A stretch of 64,000 nt of DNA, taken from positions 1,240,001-1,304,000 of the forward strand of contig MBPM02000004.1 of assembly GCA_001695595.3 (NCBI GenBank), written 5' to 3'. The stretch comes from Plasmopara viticola. Lineage: Eukaryota; Oomycota; Peronosporomycetes; Peronosporales; Peronosporaceae. Each line of letters begins with the position of its first letter. Position 1 is the first letter of the stretch. Below are positions 21,770-32,343 of this stretch, piece by piece. The position numbers and the translations under genes are program-made. The notes under the pieces were generated by a model. That model was not told the origin of the DNA. It did no database searches and saw nothing but the letters and a program-made list of their open reading frames with translations.

Positions 21770-23830
21770 GCTAGAAGCCTACGCTCTGAGCAGCAGCAAA
21801 ATATAGAAATCAATAAATCTTCGCTCGGCTGTCTTGTGCAAGCATGAGCTTCGAAGAAAAATGTTTGCTGTCCCGGTCAAACATCGCTGTCTATGGAGAT
21901 TCTGGACCTCTCAAAAGGACGAACCTCTCTCACAAAACGAGCCACAGATCTTTGCACGCGTAAATCGTCCTCAAGCAGAGCAAGTGCGTTTGAATAAGTT
22001 TGAGGACCCATGTTATTATGCATCAAAGTAATCACACTATCGATGGCATCATTCGTCTTCATCTTCAAACGCAGTCTATGAAAGGCCACAGCATGTTGAA
22101 ACCGGTCCACAAAAGAATCTAAACTTTTACCAACGAGATACGGAACAAGGTCGTCGTATTCGACAGTAGGTGGGGGCGGTACCAACATGTTTGTGAATTT
22201 AGCGGAAATGTAACCCAGCACACTTTTTGCAATGTCTCCCACTAGTGGATAATCTTTCACTGGTTGATACAGGTCCTTCAGATCATCGATTGCATTTTCC
22301 GGAAGCAACAAATCGACCACTTGTTCGCTAGTGAAATCCTGCTTCATTTTGTAAGAAACGATAAACAGATTTGCCGACATTAATTCAGGGTCATCAGGCG
22401 AAATTCCGTTCGTAAGGTGCAAAAGGTGAAAGACGTCTTCGGGTGTCTTTTCAGTCTTCATCCAGTCTTTGATCCTCCACAAAATCGTCAAGCAATCTGC
22501 GTGGGGCATGAAGCCGTTTGAAGGGAGACCTTCGAGCACCGTATGAAAAGCAACCGACTGGAGCATGTCTAGTCCTTGATGTAGCGTATATCCTGATGCG
22601 CTCAACAAGTTCAGAAAGCTGTCGTAGCCACGGAAGTACAAAGTCTCAAAGGGCACACTGTCCCAGGACATTGCGAGATAAGTGAGCCATGAGATAAACA
22701 TTTTGTTGTCGAGAGAAATCTGAGCAGGCTCAAGTTTGAGACGCATGAGGTCAAAAACGCTTTCCGGTGATTCTCCAGCCTTCAACCATGCATCAAACAT
22801 ATGTATTTGGGTATCTGTCTTTGAGACCAAATAGAATTCCATGTCTTCAGCAAGGCTCTTTGTACGCGGATCGTCTCGCAGCATTTCAAATAGTGTCGCC
22901 ACTTGTTGATGTGGGTCGATTTGATCCTCCTCCAACGCATCAACTGGAGACGCCATGGCTCTCTCGAATTCCTGCAAATTGATTTCTTTTTCTAAATATT
23001 CAAACAGCTCTTTGTCGCCAAAGAACTCGCGACTTGTCGCCGCGCCACTCGTGCCTACGTCGTGAAGTTGCCTGTAACTCTTGATATACTCGAACCACAA
23101 GAAAAGCTTGGGGTCAATACTGTTCTTGTCGGCAGGAGTACACAATCCATGCAATTTCATGATACGAAACATATCAGGAGGACTTTCACGGGCATGCAAG
23201 AAATGCAAAAGTACCACATTTCGATTTGCCATGTTCTTTGAGGATACATCGTGTATCTGCTCTCTCCCTTTCCTTTCTTTGAGCAAATCAAGTGCCTTTT
23301 CAAGGTCTGACTCGACTCCCTTAGCCACGGCTTCTTTATGCAATTGTATGGCTCTCAAAATCCCAATTAATTCTGACTCCGTAAGCTCCAAGGGCAATAT
23401 TGTCTGCAATTCTCGACAATAGCTTCCGCGTTTCCCCTCGCTTCACTGACCTTGTCGTGAACAAATGAATGATTTTGCCTACGTGTGGCGTTATGGCTCA
23501 GCGCTTTTGCTGGGACGAGATCGGGACCAATCAAGTTTGGATTCGGATCATTTGGTGCGCTTGAGCTTACCGTAGTCGATGCGCTAGAGCCAAGAAGGAC
23601 AATTGTTATTGTTCGTAGCAAGACGAGCGGCCACATCCTTGGTCTCTGGTTGCAGTTAATCACGAAGCGAAGGATATCCTATCCTGAACATAGCAGCTTT
23701 TACTGCTAATCAGCGACCGTTAAAACTCAATAAAGTTTCACCACCTGTGCGATGATTGGACAAAACGACCCTGATTTTTCTTGCCGCACAGATAAGAGAA
23801 CAGAGTGATGATCAATTTTTGTGACCCGCG
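21770..23830 (-). repeat. Inverted duplication, right arm (broken effector copy)
   Basis: Reverse-complement match of about 16804-18900, including upstream and downstream flanks, separated from the left arm by about 2.9 kb. The right arm carries a broken effector and a diverged initiator-like site, so the two copies have drifted apart since duplication. Confidence 0.75.
21877..23636 (-). pseudogene. LWY effector copy B, single-base frameshift
   Basis: Starts at the ATG at 23636-23634, equivalent to the start of the intact copy, with signal peptide and a KALS sequence at the RXLR position. The frame is lost at 23410-23411, where a run of three A (on the - strand) in the intact copy is only two here. 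The remaining ~500 codons to the TGA at 21879-21877 are otherwise open and retain all LWY-like units with many substitutions. Translation from the native start would end within about 15 codons after the break. Either a recent pseudogene or a sequencing/assembly indel in a homopolymer is possible. Confidence 0.7.
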
Positions 23831-24199
23831 CTACTCTATAAAGTGTCCGACGATGCTATACGTATATGTTCTGTCATTTGTGGTGGAAACCGTGGGCTGT
23901 TTGGCCATGTAAGGTTTGTCAGTTTTGCACATTAGCAGCACACGGAAAGCCATTACTTAGAGAGAACAGGCTGGCGGCAGCTACGATAGTTTTTGCCTCT
24001 TTGACCACAAATTGCTGGAAGACGACGATAGCTGAAAATATAGACATCACTCTTGCCAGCCACAAAGGACCTAAGAATGTGTGATCTACTTAATGACTTG
24101 TTGGTGCCTTCAAAGTCATAGCAAACAAATCTTAATTAGTTGCAGTTATGTCGACAGTTTCAGACTAACTATGGTTGTTCTCCCGGTGGACCACTCTGT
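23831..24199. other. Spacer, nothing recognised
   Basis: Short AT-rich stretch between the right duplication arm and the older copia remnant; no gene or RNA feature seen. Confidence 0.4.
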
Positions 24200-26310
24200 T
24201 TCAAGCATGAATGCCATCAAATTTAAGGCTTTTTGCCGCTCTTGTAGACAGGCCAAGCTCTCGCATCGTCTTCAGATAGCGGAGCACACGAATGGCAGCC
24301 TTTCGGTACTGCTGTTCAAGATTTAAAAAAACCGAAATTGCTGAATCACCGCGTACTAAATGTCTAATCGGGTGCATATGAAGCCACTCGACAAGTGGCC
24401 TGTACGACTTCGATCGCATCTCGTGTCGTCCAGCGAGCGTTGCTGGAGACTGCATCATCGACAGCTTCAACCTTGACTCACAAGGATTACAACTGTTTTA
24501 GATCTTTGCTGATTAATACTCCACCACGTTGAAAATATAACGAGTCCGCTTGATCATGAGCGTCTTCCTTGTCCAATCATGATTAGTCGCCATCTACAAA
24601 GGTATTTTGACCTCACCTAGCTCTTTCGTCTTGGAAGCCATCTTGAGTGCCTGCTATTCATATCGCATCTCCGACTTCGTTTTGCAGCAGTAATCCTGTC
24701 ATCATTAAAGACTCATGTACATGAAATTTGGTGCTTTCTTCATGACGCAGGCGCACTGATCCGCCCAGCAACTTTTGAGACCAATCTGCATAAACATTTA
24801 TGTATTCTCTTGTTGCACGCACGAGGTGCTTGCTCAGACCATTGATGATCTTGTAGGGTTAGCATATGCTACTCTTGACCTCACTAAATCGTGTAGTAGG
24901 TCCATGTTAACTGACTCCTTTAGGTCGCAGTTATCTAATTGCTTAGTCAAATCGCCTTCAGGCACGACATCTGAAGCACATCGTCCTTCACGACTGCGTC
25001 GTTCGGGCAAACAACTCACATTGGACGCGTTTGATGCACTTTTGAGTGAAGTAGACCATCCATATTCATGTTACTCACTGTTGATATGTCTAGAAGAAAT
25101 TCACACCAAGCTTTAGCTTCAAGCCTTGGCTACAAATCGAGCCTTATATCTAACAACTTGACCAAACTCGTTTCTCTTTCTCGCGAAGACCCAACAAAAG
25201 CCATTGGTTGCAATTTTCTTAGTGCTCGACACCGAAATCCAAGAGCTATTAAGCTCATAAGTCTAAAGCTCTATCTTCACAACTTCGAGCCAACTGACTG
25301 ACCATAAACTGCTGATAAATTGTCGGTGTATCATCCGAGGCCTGCGTATGCAACCACGGCTTTTGCTGCAAGGCCATATTAATCTACACGCGATATTTTT
25401 GGTGATGGAGGCCAAAACTAATCATCGCTGTCAGGATCACCATTAGCGTCTAAAAAGAATGATCCATTAACTTAATACTAGCTGACTCTGGTCCCGCCAA
25501 TGCGATACTTGCTTTTGTCCAAAGGCAAGACCGGATCCGTTTGCGATTTTCTTTGTCCAATTGAGGATGATATCATTCAACAGTGGTCCTCATGTTCTGA
25601 CCAGTTCTTTGTCTCTCTGAGTTGACTTCGCGCATAGTGACATCGACGTTAGGCTTTCCAGCTGGTCTCATCTATTCACCAAAGACGGCTTAAATGTGGT
25701 TTTAAATCTTCCACATCCGTGCTCATCTCGTCATCCCTGACTCCATGGACCATCGTCGCACTGCGACTCTTCGTAGTGTCGCAGATGCCGTTGACTTCTC
25801 GTTTATCAAGCCTTATCAATCTTACCACTATGAGCTGCTATGAATCCAAGTCGAGCACTTTGTAGCCCTTGGTGCTGTCGGCGTATCTCGAATACAAGCA
25901 CCTAAAATTTTTTACTCTTAGACTTGTCTGCTTGGTATCATCTACGTGCGCATAGTCTTGAGGTCCAAACTTGCGTAAATGATCAAGATGTATCGTTGCC
26001 ATGTGGCCCATCTTGTACGGCGTTATGCCTGGTCAAGCACCAATAGCATCCTAATGATCGCATAAACTGCTGTGTGAACAGCTTCTACCTATCAAACAAT
26101 TGATATGCAATATTTTCCTTGCTCTCTCCTAGTAGTGCGATTTATTCACTCCGCCACTACACTCAGCTGTAGACTTAGGAGAATAGTCTGCAGATGTACA
26201 ATCATACTGAGCTCGCACACGCCATCCAGCACATTATTTGCAAGCGCCATCCCATTGTCCGAACGAAAAACATTGGCTAGGCTTCCCATTAATTCTCGTT
26301 AAAGGCTTTT
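24200..26310 (-). mobile_element. Old, decayed Ty1/copia element (pol remnant)
   Basis: Read on -, pol segments appear in order. The integrase core is near 26300-26110 (FRSDNGMALANN and a following INRT). The integrase C-terminal HLRKFG...YAHVDDTKQT segment is near 25985-25900. The pol region before RNase H (MRSKSYRPLVEWLHMHPIRH, then AAIRVLRYLK) is near 24425-24240. These align by eye with the better preserved copia at 27739-32235. Stops and frame changes are frequent and no LTRs were identified. It is inserted between effector copies B and C. Confidence 0.6.
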
Positions 26311-26936
26311 TACATATTAGCTTTTTATTCCATACACGAACAGCTAGCTATACAGCCAGATGACCTTTGCCCTCACTTCTACAGTGATCAACAGATATAC
26401 ACAAAAGCACCGTTTTAGGCAGTATTGTTCTTACCCCAATATTGCACGATATATAATATTTTTGGTCCAGTGTATTTCACCCACCCATCAGATGCTGCAA
26501 TTTCAAGAATCTAATCTACTAAAGACGTTCTTAGTTGTTGATTCAGCGACACGAAAAAAGAGTGGAGACGACATTCTTGTCTCCTGATGTCTGCTCTCAC
26601 GGCATCCAGACGTGTTAGGGCTTCATCTTTTCGCAATCGTGATAAAATAGTTATGTAAATTAGCGATTCTTCGTTCTCATTGCATATCGCTTAATCTGTC
26701 TATTACCAAGTAAGTTAAAAGAAATCACAACTTCGTATATCTTATAACTTGAGCGCTGCAATTTATCGAGCCAGATTCAGTACTTGTTTAGTAACTCATA
26801 AGCGTGCACCTGCCAAATAGGCACCAAATCTGGGACACCTATAATCTTTACAGATGTTTTGGCATATCAATGAGTCGTTCGTTGCTCCTTGGGGCACCAA
26901 AAGCAGAAAGTCTAACGGCGTCTAGTCTCAATTCAT
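26311..26936. other. AT-rich spacer, nothing recognised
   Basis: Contains short open frames without recognisable features. The final ~60 bases may already belong to the decayed effector copy C. Confidence 0.35.
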
Positions 26937-27692
26937 TCAGCAATGACATTTGTACTTTACTGGCTCTGAAGTTGTTAAGCACATCAGGATATACACTTCA
27001 TTAAGAAGTAGACATGCTCCAGTCGGTTGCTTTTCATGAGTGCTCAACGGGCTTCCTTTTAATGGCTTCATTCCCCACGCAGGTTGTCTGTGGATATTGT
27101 GGCGATCAAAGATCAGATGAAGACAGGAAAGACACCCAAAGACGTTTTTCACCACTTGCATTTTCAAGCAAAATTTTGCCTGATGATCTTAACCTAATGT
27201 CGGCAAATCTGTTTATTATTTCCTACAAAGTAAAGCAGGAGCTCACCAGCGAACAAGTGGTCGACTTGTTGCTTTCGAAAATATCAATTGATGGTGTGGA
27301 ACAGTTATGTCAACTAGTGAAAGATTATTCGCTAGTGGGAGACATGACAAACGATGTGCTGGGTTACCTTTCCGAACAATCGGCCAATATGTTGGTGCTT
27401 CCTCCATCTAACGTCGGATGCGACGAACTTGTTCCGTATCTCGTTGGTGAAAGTTTAATTTTTTGTGTGGAGCGGTTAAACGTATCGTGGCGTTTTCAAG
27501 GCTGGCTCGAAAGGTACAACTGGATGACGCCATCGATAGTGTGATTATTTTGATGCATAGAACAATGAACCCTAATGATCGTTCAGTCGCACCTAGAGAG
27601 CTTGAGGCAGTTCCATGCGTGCAAAGATCGATTGATCGGTACTTTACAGTAGGACATTGCGCGAAAAGGCTTTCGAGTTTCAACAGACAGTG
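26937..27692 (+). pseudogene. LWY effector copy C, 5'-truncated and decayed
   Basis: The segment matches the C-terminal ~40 percent of the intact effector: STSGYTLH near 26981, MLQSVAFHE at 27014, LMSANLFIISYKVKQELTS near 27200, and LDDAIDSVIILMHR near 27510 in another frame. A TAA follows the first piece and at least two frame changes occur. No signal peptide or start is present. Its 3' end is about 45 bases from the 5' LTR of the copia element, so an earlier insertion or rearrangement may have removed the 5' part. Confidence 0.7.
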
Positions 27693-27733
27693 AGTGACTC
27701 TTGACGGTAGATGCGCCTTGCAAAAATTGATTG

Positions 27734-27738
27734 GATTC
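27734..27738 (+). repeat. Target-site duplication, left (GATTC)
   Basis: GATTC directly precedes the TG of the 5' LTR and is repeated directly after the CA of the 3' LTR at 32236-32240. A 5-bp duplication is the expected length for Ty1/copia integration. Confidence 0.85.
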
Positions 27739-27884
27739 TGTCAAAATTACACCGCTGAATGCATGTTGAACAGCTGGATGGCTTCACAGTATTTACAAGT
27801 ACATCACAGTTAGTAGTTACATATGGTAGCCGTTCATTGGTCAAGATAAATATATTCACTTCGCTTCTTAATTTTTACTCGACA
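27739..27884 (+). repeat. Copia 5' LTR
   Basis: A 146-base terminal repeat from TGTCAAAATTACACC to ACTCGACA, matching the 3' LTR with about 14 differences, several clustered in the last 25 bases. Confidence 0.9.
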
Positions 27885-27932
27885 AGTTACCAACCGCAAA
27901 CAACAGCCTCGCATCACCACACCTTCACCGTC

Positions 27933-30900
27933 ATGACAACCAAGCGCCCGAAGTCCTCCTAGGAGATGGTTAATACTACCATCGGGAATTTAACATGAGG
28001 ATGGCCCTCGCAAGAAAAGGGCATCTGGGGCACATTATGGGCGCGAAGGACGAGAGCGAAATAACGGAGACGTGGCTCGTGGATGACGCCAAGGCATTGG
28101 GTATAATTGCCCAGGGCGTCGAGATTTAACACCAGACCAAGATACGGTCTGCTACTCGTGCCTTGGAGGTATGGAGAACGCTTCGCGGTTTCTACCATCG
28201 TTCCACCCTACACAACCATGTCACGATGACACGGCGCCTTTATGAGTTTAAAGTGGAGAGTGGCACTTGCTTGATAGAACATCCGGACGCGTTCGATGAG
28301 CTGATCGTGGGACTCTAGACGACGGGAGAGCCGGTGGATGAATCAAGACAGCTAGTGAAGCTTCCGAGCAGCTTGCCAGCGGAATATGAAATACTATCTT
28401 CTATCGTGGAGAACGCCAAGGACATCACTCTGATCGAAGTCAAGGAGAAGCTGTTCAAGGAGTCAGACAAACTACAGAAGAAGGAAGCAAGTGAAAAAGG
28501 GTTTCGAGCCACAGACAATGATGGACGGATCAAGATTAGACGAGAAAGTGGCCGCAAGAGTTATGCGCCACGCAAGGGCGGCGGTTTTCGCGAAAAATGC
28601 TTCAGCTGTGACCAGGCTGGTCATATGAAGCGGTACTGCCCAGCTGCTGAGAACCGTTCCAAAAACCGTTCTAGCGGGTATGATGCAGTGTTTGCTGTGG
28701 GTTATGAGCAATCAGTAAACTGGCCGATCGACAGTGGTGCGACGTCACACATGACCTTGACTTGATTGACTTCAAGGAGCTCAAAGCCGACATCAAGGTA
28801 GCAATTGCAGACGGCAAAAATTAACGCGTCGAAGGAGCTGGAACGGTGAAGCTTATCGGCTTAGGTGGAAGACGCATATCGATGATGGAAGTGCTGCTAA
28901 TCCTTGGACTTGACAGACGTCTACTGTCGGTGGGATAGCTTGCCGAACGTGGACTAAGTGTGGAGTTTCAGCGTGCTTCGTGCATCATCTGAGCTAAGAA
29001 CGAAGCTTTGGCAACTGGGACAAGAAATGGGAAAGCTTACACACTGGATTGTCAGCAAGAGGAGGCACGATCGGTGCAATACTCGGGAGCTGATAGTCAG
29101 TGGGAGTTATGGCACGCTCGTATGGGACATCCAAGTGAGGACGTTTAAGTGAAGACTATGCGGTCCACAGAAGGTATTCCTGCGCTAAAACAAGGTATCA
29201 AGACCCTGTGTGGTGGATGCATATAGGGCAAGCAGACGATTGAAGCCTTTCCAGGACGCTCCATGACAAAGACATCACGTGTATTGGAATTAGTTCACAC
29301 AGACATGACGGAACCAATAAAGACACTTTCAAAAGGAGGTGCTAAATACATTTTGACTTTTGTGGATGATTATTCACGATATGTGGTGGCTAACTTTCTG
29401 GCAAAGAAGAGTAAAGTTGCCGACAAGATCAAGATGTTCAAAGCACTGCATGAGAATCAATGGGGAACCCGTATCAAGTGCCTGCGTTCGGACTACGGAA
29501 CGGAGTTTGTCAACAAGACAGTCACGGTTTTATGTCAGCGGAACGGTATCATACATCAGCGTACAGTACCATACAGTTCCCAACAAAACGGAATTGCAGA
29601 ACGAATGAACCGCACGATTATGGAAAAGGCACGGAGCATGCTACACTACAAGTGTGTTCCGACATGTTGGTGGGCAGAGGCAGTGAGCACTGCGGTATAC
29701 CTGATCAACCACTCTCCTAATACAATGCACCCAAACACACCCCAAATGAACTGGGATTTAAGATGAAGCCTCGGATGGATCACCTTAGGGTGTTTGGGTC
29801 TCACAGATATGCTCACGTTGATCAAGTGAAGAAGACGAAGCTCGAAGCCAAAAGCTTCAAGTGCATGTTCCTTGGTTATGCCGAAGACACCAAGGAATAC
29901 CGAGTTTACAATTTAAAGAAAGACAAGATATCAGTATCACGGTCGGTGAACTGGACGAGCGTGAAGTGGGCGGCATTTATGAGACGCACCCACCCAAACA
30001 AATAAAAGTGATACACATAACCAAAGACAATGATGAAAGTGCAGTGTCCAGGCCGACAGAACACTAACAAGATCATGATGAACCTATGGAGTGTGAAGAA
30101 GAAGATGAAATTCCAGATGCTCCAATAAAGGAGGAGGAGTCCGACACAAATCTGCCAATTGCAGCAAGACTCGCATTACCCAACACCAGATGTGGCTCGG
30201 GCCGTGCCACAGAATGGGAGTCAAGGGTCGAGATGCTTCGATTACCGACCTCAGTACACTCTGAACTGACAGAGTACAGAACTCCTACACTAGATGCACA
30301 GGAAGATAGATTGGTATTTCGACCGCAAGTGGAACATTCAAGGCGTACACATGAACCAATGTTGTTGTTGAAGAACGGATTAGATGCCGATGAAAGTTTG
30401 GAGGGAAGCGAAGGACCACCATCTTCAAAGCGTGCAAGGATTGATAAAGACGGCCTTATAGCTGAAGCTATTCTCGCTTACGCTGTGAGTGTTAGCGAAG
30501 AATCATACTTGACTACCACGTATGCGCAGGCAATGTCTAGTGACGAGGCAGAACAGTGGCGACAAGCGATGGACACCGAATTACAGTCGCATCACCAAAA
30601 CAAAACATGGATACTCGTTCCACGAGAATCAATTGGACGTACGATTGGATGCCACTGGGTCTTTGCTAAGAAGCGTGATCAAAATGGATGTGTTGTGCGC
30701 TACAAAGCACGATTGGTGGCTAAAGATTTCAAGCAGAAATACAAGTTGGATTTCTTCGAGACTTACTCTTTTGTGGCCAACATGAACTCAATTCGAGTCT
30801 TTCTCGCAGTGTATGCGGTATTAGGCTACAATATGGAGCAGCTGGACGTCGACACCGCCTTTTTCAACAGTGAGCTGTTGGATCGTGTTCACATGGAAGT

Positions 30901-32077
30901 TCCGATTGGTGTTGAGGGAGCTAAAGGATTTGCATGTCAGCTGAACAAAGCTACATATGGACTCAAGCAAGCTGCAAGCGCTTGGAACAAGACGATCGAC
31001 CACGTCTTCAAAAAGAACGATTTTAAAAGTTGTGGAGCGGATCAATGCGTTTACGTGAAGAAAGTGGAAGAAGGTTTTGTGTGCGTATGTCTTTATGTCG
31101 ATGATATGATAATTGCAGCCAAGACGAGCGACGAGATTCTAGAGGTCAAGGGGATGCTAAAAGGTGATTTCAAGATGAAGGATCTCGGTATGGCGAAGTT
31201 CATCTAGGGCATGGAGAACGACCACGACATGACAGCTTCCACACTAATGATCAACCAAACACGCTACATTAGCGAGGTGGCTGAGCGATTTGGACAGAAG
31301 AACGCCAAGAACGTCGACAATCAGTGTACGTCCGGTCTCAAGTCACCAAGTACAGAATCTGAGCGTTCAGAGATGCGATCAAGACCATACCGCTCACTAA
31401 TTGGATGTCTGCTATATGCTACAACTTGCACTCGGCCGGACATCGCATACATCGTGACACGACTGTCTCGATTTCTCGAGAATCCGCGGTTACAACATTG
31501 GAACGCCGCAATTCGTGTATTGCGCTACTTACGTTCGACACGTCATCATGGGATCTTTAACCAAAGAGGGACGGGAAAGGTGATTGTTAAAGCTTTTTCG
31601 GATGCTGACTGGGGTAGCAACACCGATGACAGACGGTCTGTCTCAGGTGTGCTGATCAACGTTGGTAAAGCTCCGGTTGTATCCAAGCCCAAGTATCAGA
31701 GAATTGTCGCACTAAGTTCCGCAGAAGCAGAGTATATGGCGCTAAGCTTGTGCACACAGGAAATACATTGGGCGCGCGCAATGCTCAAGAACATGGGTCA
31801 AGAACAAGTGGGAAGCACGCGAATATGGGAAGACAATCAAGGTGCGATAGCTTTGGCAAACACCGCAGGCTACCACGCACGTACAAAGCACGCGGACATC
31901 AGACATCACTTTATTCGGGAGAACATTCAGCATGGATTACTCAAGATTGGCTACATTGATACGAAGAGTCAGCTTGCATATATGCTAACCAAGGCGCTTG
32001 GAACCAAGATGCTGAAGTATCTGCGCGAAGCCTCCGGAATCAAAACCAAGTCAGCAACAAAGGACACAGAGCCTTAG
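27933..32077 (+). pseudogene. Copia gag-pol polyprotein, broken
   Basis: From the ATG at 27933: gag with stops near 27960, 28125 and 28316; zinc knuckle CFSCDQAGHMKRYC (28598-28639); protease active site IDSGATSHM (~28727-28755), followed by a frame break; a degraded integrase zinc region; integrase core (HTDM at ~29300, RSDYGTEF at ~29490, QQNGIAERMNRT at ~29583); reverse transcriptase with YVDDM (~31096-31110); a single TAG at 31205-31207; then RNase H (DADWGSN, SSAEAEYMAL, HIRHHF-type end). Each catalytic motif is still readable, but five or more stops or frame breaks prevent a single polyprotein. Confidence 0.85.
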
Positions 32078-32090
32078 CGGGGAGTGGGAG

Positions 32091-32235
32091 TGTTAAATTA
32101 ACACCGCTGAATGCATGTTGAACAGGTGGATGGCTTCACAGTATTTCAAGTACGTCACAGTTAGAAATTACATATGGTAGCCGTTCATTGGTCAAGATAA
32201 ATATATTCACTTCGGTTTCTACTTTCTACTCAACA
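32091..32235 (+). repeat. Copia 3' LTR
   Basis: A 145-base terminal repeat from TGTTAAATTAACACC to ACTCAACA, directly preceded by the polypurine tract. Confidence 0.9.
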
Positions 32236-32240
32236 GATTC
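32236..32240 (+). repeat. Target-site duplication, right (GATTC)
   Basis: Identical to the five bases before the 5' LTR. Confidence 0.85.
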
Positions 32241-32343
32241 TATACCTCAGCCGCTCTAAAGCTTAAGCTTTAATCACTAATACAATTGGGACACAGGTTT
32301 TTATCAAAATTGTGCTTTTGTATCTCTTTTTCAAATGGCTGTT

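Larger units (their letters stand above)
27739..32235 (+). mobile_element. Full-length Ty1/copia LTR retrotransposon, coding-defective
   Basis: A 4.5-kb element with 145-146-bp LTRs that start TG and end CA, flanked by a perfect GATTC duplication. The leader is only ~48 bases, the polyprotein frame is at 27933-32077, and a purine-rich tract (GCGGGGAGTGGGAG, 32077-32090) directly precedes the 3' LTR. Domain order is gag zinc knuckle, protease, integrase, reverse transcriptase, RNase H, which is the Ty1/copia order. The LTRs differ at about 14 of 146 positions by eye, so the insertion is old. Confidence 0.93.
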
